DNA of 14,413 nt. Source: Jimgerdemannia flammicorona. Its lineage: Eukaryota; Mucoromycota; Endogonomycetes; Endogonales; Endogonaceae. A program made the translations under genes and the position numbers. The notes under the pieces are model-generated. The model had not been told where the DNA came from. It searched no databases and was given only the letters and a program-made list of their open reading frames with translations. This document shows, in pieces, positions 7,871 through 14,413 of the stretch. The number at the start of each line of letters is the position of its first letter. Position 1 is the stretch's first letter. The DNA is taken from NCBI GenBank assembly GCA_003990745.1, contig RBNI01004230.1, forward strand, positions 1 to 14,413. The letters run 5' to 3'.

Positions 7871-8006
7871 GCATTTGTTCTTGATTGATAAGATTCCATT
7901 TGTGCGAACCTTGTATTCTGTGACTTCATATTGACTCAGCTTTGTGTACTGTGACTTCTGTTTGACTCAGCTTCGTGATCATGTAGCTGATTTCCAGATT
8001 TGTTCG

Positions 8007-8064
8007 GAGGTTACATGTGATTTTGGTGGCTTATTAAGAGGGTGACATGTGATTTCTGTGGCTT
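8007..8064 (-). repeat. Two 31-bp tandem units near the LTR start
   Basis: GAGG(G)T-ACATGTGATTT-TGGTGGCTT-type units at 8007-8032 and 8038-8064 repeat with a period of 31-32 bp. Element A has a similar pair. LTR1 has only one unit, so copy number varies between LTR subtypes. Confidence 0.6.
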
Positions 8065-8083
8065 GAAGGTTGTGCGCTTACAA

Positions 8084-8096
8084 CTCTCCCCTTCTT
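8084..8096 (-). promoter_or_regulatory. Polypurine tract of element B
   Basis: The sense strand reads AAGAAGGGGAGAG, then T, then TGTAAG, identical to the tract of copy 1. It marks the 3' edge of the internal region. Confidence 0.8.
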
Positions 8097-8254
8097 AGCT
8101 TTCGACATCCTCATCGGGGCCTTCTAATTTTGTTCTAGTGTTGTTATACCATTTGGGAGATCAAAAGTCCGGTAAGGTCCATTTTTTCAGAAAGTAGCAT
8201 GCTCGTAGTACAGTTGCCTAACACATTGGATTCATACATTAAAGGGTCGTGTGT

Positions 8255-8506
8255 TTAATGCCGTATGCTGGAAGTGATTCTGATATCATTCACTGCTGGA
8301 GAATTTCCTTGAAGGAATCTTCTTAAATATCTACACCTCATTTCCCACCAGTGGTACGGGGAGAATAGGCTTGCTTTCAGTTTTGCTGTTTTTCCAAAGG
8401 GTCGGTATTCTTTTGTTCTGTCTTGCTGAGTTTCTTGATTAGGTTCGTGATAATTATAATGTTCAGGAGGGTAATATATGTTGTGTACTGATAGGTGCAG
8501 GAGTAT
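8255..8506 (-). CDS. Short open frame after the chromodomain, unknown function
   Basis: After the pol stop (8516-8514) another frame stays open for 83 codons, from just after a TGA at 8509-8507 to TAA at 8257-8255. It has no stop, although the upstream pol carries many. It contains YYPPEHYNYHEPNQ near its start and a basic, Trp/Arg-rich segment (HWWEMRCRYLRRF) later. The only Met is inside (the EMR of that segment), so it may be a frame-shifted pol tail, a spliced exon or chance. No family is recognised. The remaining 160 bases up to the PPT appear noncoding. Confidence 0.35.
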   Translation of the reverse strand: MLLHLSVHNIYYPPEHYNYHEPNQETQQDRTKEYRPFGKTAKLKASLFSPYHWWEMRCRYLRRFLQGNSPAVNDIRITSSIRH

Positions 8507-8516
8507 TCAGTGTTCA

Positions 8517-8681
8517 GTTGTTCAAGGAATCGTATTCCTGAACTAAGTCAGTAGCATTCTGGAGATTGGTCTTGGGTTCCCATGTTGCATCATAGATCAG
8601 ATAACCTTTCCATTTAATGAGGTACTCAGGGTGGTTCTTATGGCCACGTTTGTTGAGGATTTGTTCGACTTCGTATTCTTC
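8517..8681 (-). pseudogene. C-terminal chromodomain of pol
   Basis: Chromodomains of chromovirus integrases are thought to steer insertion to modified histones in heterochromatin. Sequence: EEYEVEQILNKRG, then a YLIKWKGY box, then a TWEP box, all classical chromodomain features. It ends with an EYDSLNN tail directly before the TGA. About 55 residues, the usual size. It is open throughout, and in phase with the integrase core after the last frame change. Confidence 0.92.
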
Positions 8682-8699
8682 CTGATCATTAATAATGAC

Positions 8700-9860
8700 A
8701 GGTGCAGGTGGTTTTATAGTTCGGTTCGGGAATAGTTCATCATCATTGTCATTGTATCGCTTGAGACATTGGACATTGAAGACTGGGTGAATCTTAATGA
8801 TGTCTGGTAGCGCTAATTTGTAGGAGGTCAGAGAGACTTGTGAGATGACTTCAAATGGTCCAATGAACTTGCTGTTCAGTTTTGTAGATGGTCTGTGCTT
8901 GAGATTGTCAACTCGGTATCCTCGGATGTCTAATAGAACTTTTTCTCCAATATCAAAGGTTTCTTCTTGGCAATATTGGTTAACATACTGTGACTGTTGT
9001 TCTTGAGCTCATGATAAATTCTCAATTGCGATCTGGCTTAGATTACGCATTTGGAGTAAGAATTCTTCAACAGCTCCGACTGTGGAGGGTTCTTCAGTAG
9101 TTCGGATGAGTGTCCGAGGAGTGTTTGGGTTTTGTCCAGTGTTGGCAAAGAATGGAGTCATTCCAAGAGAGGCTTGTTTGCTGTTGTTATAGGCAAACTC
9201 GACTGCAGTGAGGTGTTCATGCCAATCATCTTGTCTGTAGGAGACATAGTTTCTAAGCATTTGTTCCAGAGTTTGGTTCATTCTTTCAGTTTGGCCATCA
9301 GTTTCAGGGTGAAAGGCTGTAGATAGTGCAAGTTTTGTTCCAAGGTGTGCATGGAGGGCTTTCCAAAAATGGCTGGTGAATTTCAGGTCTCGGTCACTAA
9401 CAATGATCTTAGGGAGACCATGATAGCGGAAGATGTTGTCAAACAAGAGTGTAGCTTGTCTGGTGCTGTTGCAGTGGTAGTGGTTGGTACAAAGTGAGCT
9501 TGTTTGCTGAGATAGTCCACAAAGACAACAATTGCATCTTTCCCATTCTTGGTTCGGGGTAGTTGTACAATGATGCATCTTTCCCATTCTTGGTTCAGGG
9601 TAGTTGTACAATGAAGTCCATAGAGACTTATTCCCAATTAGCAGATGGTACTGGGATCGGGTGGAGTAGGCCAGATTTTGCTAGTATTGAGGACTTGTTG
9701 CGTTGGCAGGCATCACAGGAAGTGATGTAGGTCTTTAGCTGATCTGCCATGTGGAGCCAATAGAAGTTTTGGGAGATAACTTCATAGCATTTATTGAATC
9801 CTAAATGTCCAGCTATAGGGGCATCATGACATTCGAATAGGATTGTCCTTCGGAGGTCTC
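8700..9860 (-). pseudogene. IN: Integrase: zinc-binding, DD35E core and GPF module
   Basis: It inserts the cDNA into the host genome. The HHCC zinc-binding domain reads ECHDAPIAGHLG ... SCDACQRNK (about 9830-9690). The core has Asp in FVDYLSK (9517-9515), Asp in VSDRD (9395-9393) and Glu in DGQTERMNQ (9287-9285); the last two are 35 residues apart, a DD35E pattern. A GPFEV module (near 8850) links to the chromodomain. Damage: TGA 9861, TAA 9630, TGA 9597, TGA 9011, a 41-bp duplication before the first Asp, and a one-base frame change near 9455. Confidence 0.88.
9534..9615 (-). repeat. 41-bp tandem duplication inside integrase
   Basis: Two copies of 41 bp (9534-9574 and 9575-9615) lie back to back in the coding region and shift the frame. 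They differ essentially at one base that gives CGA in one copy and TGA in the other, so a C-to-T change occurred after the duplication. Confidence 0.85.
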
Positions 9861-10076
9861 AGTTGTTTGGAACATATAATCTGTCCTTGTAGTAGATAGT
9901 ATTATCCTTGAGTTGGTATTGATTGTACCGGGTATACTTGTCAGCGTCATCACTGTTCAGGATTTCTCGGAGTGCTTGAGCTTCCTTATCATCAGCGCAT
10001 GCTGCGATAATTTGTTCCATGATGGAGTTTGTAACCAGGGTGAGTTTGGATGACTTCTTCAATGGGTGGTCTGGAG

Positions 10077-10510
10077 ATTGCATCAGCAACAATATTTTCT
10101 TTGCCAGGGCGGTACTGGATTTTATAGTCAAAGTTGGTGAGGACTTTCATCCATCTGGCTTGCTTTCGAGACAGGGTAGCCTGGGTCTTGATGTTGACTA
10201 ATGACTTGTGGTTGGTCAATACAGTGAAGTGTACTCCTTCTAGGTATGGTCGCCATTTGATCAGAGTGTCTACGATGGCTAACATTTCCTTCTTATGAGT
10301 TGCATAGTTGATTTCGGCATCATTGAACTTGTGGGAGTGATAGGCCACAAGGTGTCCTTCTTGCATGAGTACTGCTCCAAGAGCTAGATCAGAGGCATCA
10401 GTGGTAACTTTATATGGTAGGGCAGGATTTGCTGCTTGAAGTACTGGAGTGGTTATCAAAGTATCTTTCAATGTTTGAAAGGCTGTATCTTGTTCGGGTC
10501 CCCAATTTGC
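10077..10510 (-). pseudogene. RH: RNase H domain
   Basis: It degrades RNA in RNA-DNA hybrids. The catalytic TTDASDLALGAVL motif lies near 10400. Next come a KKEMLAIV segment (with the Glu) and LTNHKSLV, where the family has TDHKSL; the Asp-to-Asn change (AAC at 10213-10211) would remove a metal ligand and is a G-to-A change. The end motif YRPGKENIVADAISR is intact. The reading frame changes by one base just after this domain, near 10060. Confidence 0.85.
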
Positions 10511-10679
10511 AAGATTGTTGAAGTCTTTCTCTTGTTTCATGGTCCAGGGTTGTTCTTCTTTCTTGCTGTGCTTGGTCATTTGGATAAGGGCAGTGACAAT
10601 TTTGGCGAAGTTGGCAACAAATCATCTGTAATAGTTTGCTAATCCCAGGAATGACTGGAGGTCTTTCAGTTTCTTGGGT

Positions 10680-11390
10680 CTGGGCCAATCTTTGATTGTA
10701 GAGATTTTGCTGGGGTCTACTTTGATTCCATTTGGTGTGACAATGTGTCCAAGGAATTGGATTTCTTTCAGGAGAAATTCGCACTTGCTGAGTTTTGCAA
10801 AGAGTCGGTTTTCTCAGAGTTTCAGTAGTACTAGCTCAAGGTGTTCGAGATGTTCCTCCAGGGTTTTGCTGAAGACTAGAATATCGTCAATGTAGACAAC
10901 AACGAATTTGTCCAGGTATGGATGCAGGATGGTATTCATCAGTGTCTGGAAGGTTGCAGGAGCATTAGTTAAGCCAAAGGGCATAACCAGGAATTCGAAA
11001 TGTCCATAGTGGGTTCGGAAGGCTGTCTTGTAGATGTCTTCTTCTTTCATGGCAATTTGCCAGTAACTATTTCGCAGGTCAAAGGAGCTCATGAATTGTG
11101 GGTTGGTAAGCCTATCGAATATTTCGTCGATTCTGGGTAGTGGGCAACAGTTCTTGATAGTCTGTTCATTGAGGTCATGGTAATCAATACACATTCGCAG
11201 GTCTCCTCCTTTCTTGACAACAAAGAGGACTGGTGCACCATAAGGTGATACACTGGGTCTAATGAATCCTTATTCTAGGAGTTCGTCAATTTCTTTTTTG
11301 AGTGCATCGATTTCTCTCAAAGACATGTGGTAGATTGACTTGAAGGCTGGCTTGGCATCTGGAATAGTCTTGATGGTATGGTCCACTGCT
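10680..11390 (-). pseudogene. RT: Reverse transcriptase domain
   Basis: It copies genomic RNA into cDNA. Visible in order: the [17 protein letters not shown] block with the first catalytic Asp, [39 protein letters not shown], and the active-site [10 protein letters not shown] box (YIDD codons at 10894-10883). These end in the thumb-side [13 protein letters not shown] near 10740. Stops TAA 11272 and TGA 10816 interrupt it; a third, TGA 10624, follows in the connection. All blocks are otherwise well preserved, so decay was recent or mostly by transitions. Confidence 0.92.
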
Positions 11391-11689
11391 CATTTGGGAG
11401 GTAGGCCTTTTGGGAGTTTCTTTGGAAATATGTCTCGGAATTTCTGGAGTAGTGGTCTGACATGACTGTCAACTTTGGAAAAGTCTTCTTCAGAGTTCTC
11501 GGGTTCTCCTCTGGATGGACGGATGGAGATAGCAAAGAGAGGGCATTTCTTGGCCAATTTCTTGAGTTGTAGCTTGTTGATGTGGGTGATCTTTGGTCCA
11601 GGGTCACTAGAGTTGAGTGGGTCCTTTTTGCCTTGCAGTTTGAAGTTGTGGCATCCTTTCTTGATGGTCAGAGAATGGTTTACCCAATC

Positions 11690-11962
11690 GATCATGGGGT
11701 TCTCTTGTTTTAACCATAGAGTTCCAAGGATGATTTCATTGTCAGGAAGTGGTACGATTTGAAGGGTAACATGTACTCGATAGTCACCAATTCGGAAGGG
11801 TAGGTTGCGGACTTCTTTGCTAATGACATGTGAGGTTCCATCAGCTGTGGCAACTGCTTGAGTTTGTTATACTGGAGAGGTAAAGACCTTGAGTCTGTTG
11901 GCTGTTTCTTCATTGATGAAGTTTCCTGAGGCACCACTGTCTATCATGATCTTGACAGGTGC
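11690..11962 (-). pseudogene. PR: Aspartic protease domain
   Basis: The retropepsin-type protease cuts the polyprotein. The active-site motif is MIDSGASGNFI, with the catalytic Asp codon at 11941-11939. The C-terminal signature IILGTLWLKQENP (near 11740-11710) precedes the RT linker. Two stops flank or cut it: TAA 11965 just before and TAA 11869 inside, both explicable as CAA changes. About 80 residues of linker (12208-11966) separate it from the dUTPase; that linker contains a Cys pair but no recognised fold. Confidence 0.82.
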
Positions 11963-12208
11963 TTAGTTGATAAAAGCTTTAAGTGTAAGCAGTTTGTCTG
12001 ATCCAATGGTGGTGATTTCAGTTGTAGGAGCTTTCCTTCTATTGGTTCTTCTTTGAGCCAGTTCGTTGATACAAGAGAAGTAATCGTCAATCATTCGGGA
12101 AGAGTACATTCCAATGCCATGGGGACATCGGCCACTTGGTACATATCCATCTTCGATTTTCTTGTAGAATTGTTCTTCTTTGTTCATGGTAGGTTGGACT
12201 GGGGCCTT

Positions 12209-12586
12209 GTTTGATGAACCAAATCCTTTGGATCCTCGGATGGTGGGTAGTAGTTCCGGGACTTCCTTGACTGTCAGGGTTAACTCAATTTTTTCGAATA
12301 GGATCTGGGCAATACAGAATCCAATGGGAATCTTGAAGGGTGTCCAACTGTGGTTTCGGATGAGGACAATAATTTCGCCTGTGTAATCTTCATCAATGAC
12401 TCCTCCTTCTACTGAGAGTCCTTTCAATGCTAGGCTGCTGCGACAGCATATTCTTCCAACATGTCCTTCAGGGATTTGGATGCTAATTCCTGTATAGACT
12501 TGCTTGACTTCTCAGTTGGAGACTGTAGCTTCTTCGGCTGCATACAGGTCATATCTAGCTGCTTTTTGACTTCCTTTGGTTGGGGC
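12209..12586 (-). pseudogene. dut: dUTPase domain (trimeric type) inside gag-pol
   Basis: dUTPase hydrolyses dUTP to dUMP and pyrophosphate, limiting uracil in newly made cDNA. All five motifs are in order over about 126 residues, close to the usual 130-150. Motif 1 is KAARYDLYAAE (family AAGYDLYA; Gly to Arg here). Motif 2 is CRSSLALKGL (family PRSGLA). Motif 3 is GGVIDEDYTGEI with the catalytic Asp. Motif 4 is IGFCIAQILF (family GDRIAQLI). Motif 5 is RGSKGFGSSN (family RGSGGFGSTG), the flexible C-terminal arm. A TGA (12514-12512) lies between motifs 1 and 2. It sits between the zinc knuckle and the protease in one frame, the same position as in betaretroviruses. The Gly losses in motifs 1, 2 and 5 may reflect later G-to-A decay. 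Confidence 0.88.
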
Positions 12587-12639
12587 CCTAGTAGTTTGTC
12601 TTAACTTGACAAAGTCTAGTGTTCTGGTGGTCAGGTTGT

Positions 12640-14413
12640 TGAGGTGGTGCAGAGTGGTAACAGTTGCTCAGGTTGCTGTTTGGGGTTTTCGGTTAGGGCA
12701 GGCACTGGCCATGTGTCCTGTCTTTCGGCAATAGAAGCATGCTCCGCTTCTTCTGAGTTCATTCCTTTCGCCTTTAGTGAGTTTCTTGAAGGTACTTGGC
12801 TAGGTGGGTTCATGATTTCTGGGTGTCCACAAAGTGGATGTTGAGGGAGCTCGGGATGCTTCATGTTTGGGTTCTTTTTTCTTAGTTCAAGTCTTTTCCT
12901 TGTTGTTGAATTGTCTTTGGGGCAGAATGGGTCCAGCTGTTAGGATCCGCTTGACCATAGTCTTGATTTTTGCCAGGCACCATTGTTGGTGGTCACAACT
13001 AACTGGGTATCCTTGTTTTCAGATTTTTCTAGTAAGCCATTCAGGCAGGGCATTGAATAAATGATCTGCTCTTGTACCATTTCATGCTTCATCATTGGCA
13101 ATATATCCTAGGCCAACAGTGTTCAGGAGTGACTCGAGTTTTGTACAGAAGGTTTCAAATTCCTTCTTGCCATGTATATCGAATTTGAGGTTGCGGAGTT
13201 TTACTCGAGATTCAGCAATCATGGTTTCGCTACGATATTGAGCAATCATGAGTTGTTTAAGTCCAGGGGCTGCAGAATGGTCTCCATATCCTGGGGCATT
13301 ATTTGCTGCATTCTGAGCAACTACTGCAGGTCGGGTGTCCCATGTGAGGGGTTTTTCAGGAAGGGTTCACCACCATTCTTCGGCAGGTCCTCAGAAGAAT
13401 GTAACAACTCAGCAGACATAGGCTGTAGTGGTAGCAAAGAGTTGTTCCAAAGTGTGGTCTTGATTGTTTGTCAGAATATGGTCAGCGACTCGTTCATTGG
13501 TCCTTTGATTGGCTTCGAAGTTGGTGTCAACTATACTAATGAAGCTTTGGACTTCTTGTACAGTACCATTGAAGGTAGGTAGACTCAGATTTTTTGTAGG
13601 TCGGGTCTATTCAGCTAAGACAGTAATGGTTGCTGCCATTATGGCTACCTGGGCTGTGAGGTCTATAATCTGTTGGTTTGCCATGTTGTTTACTGGAGGC
13701 AGTTGAACTACTGGTAGTGGTGTTACTGGTACTACTTGAGGTACTGGTGCAGAGTGTGATGGTGTTCTTTGGGTCTGTGTAAGTTGCTAGAGTAATAGTT
13801 GTGGATCTGGAGTAAGGGCTTGATAGATAGCTGTCTGTTGCTGTATAGGTGTATTCTGTCCTGATGGAGGTATGTCTCCTTTGGTGGTGTATCCAGGATC
13901 GATTTCACTGAGATACTCCTCCTCTTCTTCAGTTTGGTCCCTGTGTATTTGGGTTTGCTCGGCATCGAAGTAGACAGAATCAGTTGTATATCTGATTTCA
14001 GATGGACTTAATTCAAAGTCAAGTTCTGGTTCGGTATTGGTTTCAGGTTCAGGTAGGGCTGTAGCAGGGCCTGCTTCAGGTTCGGGATCAGGTAGTTGAT
14101 GAAAAGTTTCTCTTGTTTTTTCCTTAAGAATATGGCGGGCCTTGCTGTTCTAAAATCGGTAGTATAATGCAGTCTTGGTTCTGGTTCGGTGAAAGTCAGT
14201 AGAGTTGAGCCACTTGGCTACAGAGGCTTGGGCTTCGTGAGGAACTAAGGCTAGAAAGACTGCTGCTGGTTGTCCTAGGTCGCTCGGATTTGTGGAGCTG
14301 ACAAAACTCTTGTTGAGAAGAGTAAAGAAGACTTCTATAAGACCTTCTTCGTCTTGACTTGCTGGGTGTAGTGCAAGGAGTTCGGTGAATAGGGTTTCGC
14401 CTATTTGCTGGTT
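12640..14413 (-). pseudogene. gag: gag region: capsid-like domain and CCHC zinc knuckle
   Basis: Gag forms the virus-like particle and binds RNA. The part at the edge (14413 to about 14160) is an ordinary soluble sequence. A Glu/Pro-rich acidic linker follows (repeated PEPE-type pieces, about 14090-14000), then a Gln/Pro/Val-rich stretch. The capsid-like retrotransposon gag domain starts at LPTFNGT (near 13590) and includes GPAEEWW (near 13385-13370) and a HLFNALPEW segment (near 13050). It ends with a basic Lys/Arg-rich region and the knuckle CFYCRKTGHMASAC (12739-12698), a perfect CX2CX4HX4C. Ten stops fall before the knuckle, for example three within 45 bases (13411-13367). The protein continues in frame into the dUTPase. 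Confidence 0.82.
12698..12739 (-). other. CCHC zinc knuckle of gag nucleocapsid
   Basis: CFYCRKTGHMASAC fits CX2CX4HX4C exactly. It marks the nucleocapsid end of gag and sits about 37 codons before the dUTPase, in the same frame. Confidence 0.9.

Larger units (their letters stand above)
6009..8082 (-). repeat. LTR B, 2074-bp 3' LTR of element B
   Basis: It starts TGTAAG (8082 down) one base after the PPT and ends CTTACA (6014 to 6009), a perfect 6-bp inverted repeat. U3 runs to the TATA box at 6507-6500 and contains a 31-bp duplicated segment (8007-8064), a second TATA-like box (7870-7864) and ORFx (7794-6697). AATAAA is at 6372-6367. U5 carries clustered TTCCAGAA dyads (6046-6084) and an AGTCC/GGACT hairpin (6173-6188). 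The end was placed where four copies lose similarity at the same base. Confidence 0.88.
6009..14413 (-). mobile_element. Element B: Ty3/gypsy chromovirus with dUTPase and ORF-bearing LTR (5' end off window)
   Basis: Sense order from the right edge: gag, dUTPase, protease, RT, RNase H, integrase and chromodomain (14413 to 8514), a short ORF (8506-8255), PPT (8096-8084) and a 2074-bp 3' LTR (8082-6009). RT before integrase makes it Ty3/gypsy, and the chromodomain makes it a chromovirus. The 5' LTR, primer binding site and gag start lie beyond 14413. With a second LTR the whole element would exceed 10 kb. It is inactive: 22 gag-pol stops, two small frame changes and a 41-bp duplication. Confidence 0.9.
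8514..14413 (-). pseudogene. gag-pol: Chromovirus gag-pol polyprotein, decayed, N-terminus off window
   Basis: This encodes the capsid and replication enzymes of the retrotransposon. One frame runs from the edge (14413) through gag, dUTPase, protease, RT and RNase H to about 10060. It then shifts by one base, shifts again through a 41-bp duplication (9534-9615), and again near 9455, after which it stays open in phase to the TGA at 8516-8514. There are 22 in-frame stops (14 TGA, 4 TAG, 4 TAA), at 14152, 13789, 13609, 13411, 13393, 13369, 13084, 13021, 12888, 12802, 12670, 12514, 11965, 11869, 11392, 11272, 10816, 10624, 9861, 9630, 9597 and 9011 (first base in sense). Each is one C-to-T from CGA, CAA or CAG. 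The first Met lies beyond the window. Gag and pol are in one frame with no visible recoding site between them. Confidence 0.88.

Noticed and set aside
12631..12864. A 77-aa frame over the zinc knuckle region
   Set aside because: Wrong phase: the frame with the CCHC knuckle is continuous with gag and dUTPase.
8514..14413. Reassignment of TGA/TAA/TAG as sense codons
   Set aside because: Paired copies show CGA/TGA, CAA/TAA and CAG/TAG at the same sites, and CGA still encodes Arg elsewhere, so ordinary mutation suffices.

Overview
The window is a block of nested, decayed LTR retrotransposons; I see no host gene. The dominant element is a Ty3/gypsy chromovirus on the minus strand. Its chromodomain, the A/C-rich leaders before its ORFs, and decay almost entirely by C-to-T/G-to-A transitions (RIP-like mutation or deamination of methylated cytosine) suggest a filamentous fungus. 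No sequence here fixes the species.

Layout, left to right. 1-1545: 3' end of a plus-strand relative, with a polypurine tract (PPT) followed by its 3' LTR (LTR1, 52-1545). 1546-2258: AT-rich unassigned DNA. 2259-2957: a 5'-truncated, heavily mutated plus-strand LTR piece (LTR2). 2958-3796: AT-rich unassigned DNA with an 18-bp tandem repeat. 3797-6008: minus-strand element A, consisting of its 3' LTR (3797-5860) and 148 bp of internal sequence. 6009-14413: minus-strand element B, with its 3' LTR (6009-8082), PPT, a short ORF and a long gag-pol that runs off the right edge. B's LTR ends exactly where A's internal sequence starts, so B appears to have inserted into A in the same orientation.

B gag-pol reads, in the sense direction: gag with a CCHC zinc knuckle, a complete trimeric-type dUTPase, aspartic protease, reverse transcriptase, RNase H, DD35E integrase and a C-terminal chromodomain. 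It is a pseudogene. It carries 22 in-frame stops, all explicable as CGA, CAA or CAG changed to TGA, TAA or TAG, plus two one-base frame changes and a 41-bp tandem duplication.

The most unusual point is the LTR. It is about 2.07 kb, begins TGTAAG after a PPT and ends CTTACA. Its U3 holds a 366-codon reading frame (called ORFx here), upstream of the LTR's main TATA box and preceded by its own TATA-like box and A/C-rich leader. The two copies have identical length (1098 bp) despite many substitutions, which suggests past selection as a protein. ORFx resembles no family I know; it has an acidic cluster and PPxY motifs. LTR1 shares both LTR ends but carries a different reading frame (ORFy) in the same place, so the U3 may be an exchangeable cargo slot. 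A dUTPase before the protease plus an ORF in the U3 recalls betaretroviruses such as MMTV; I infer convergence, not descent.
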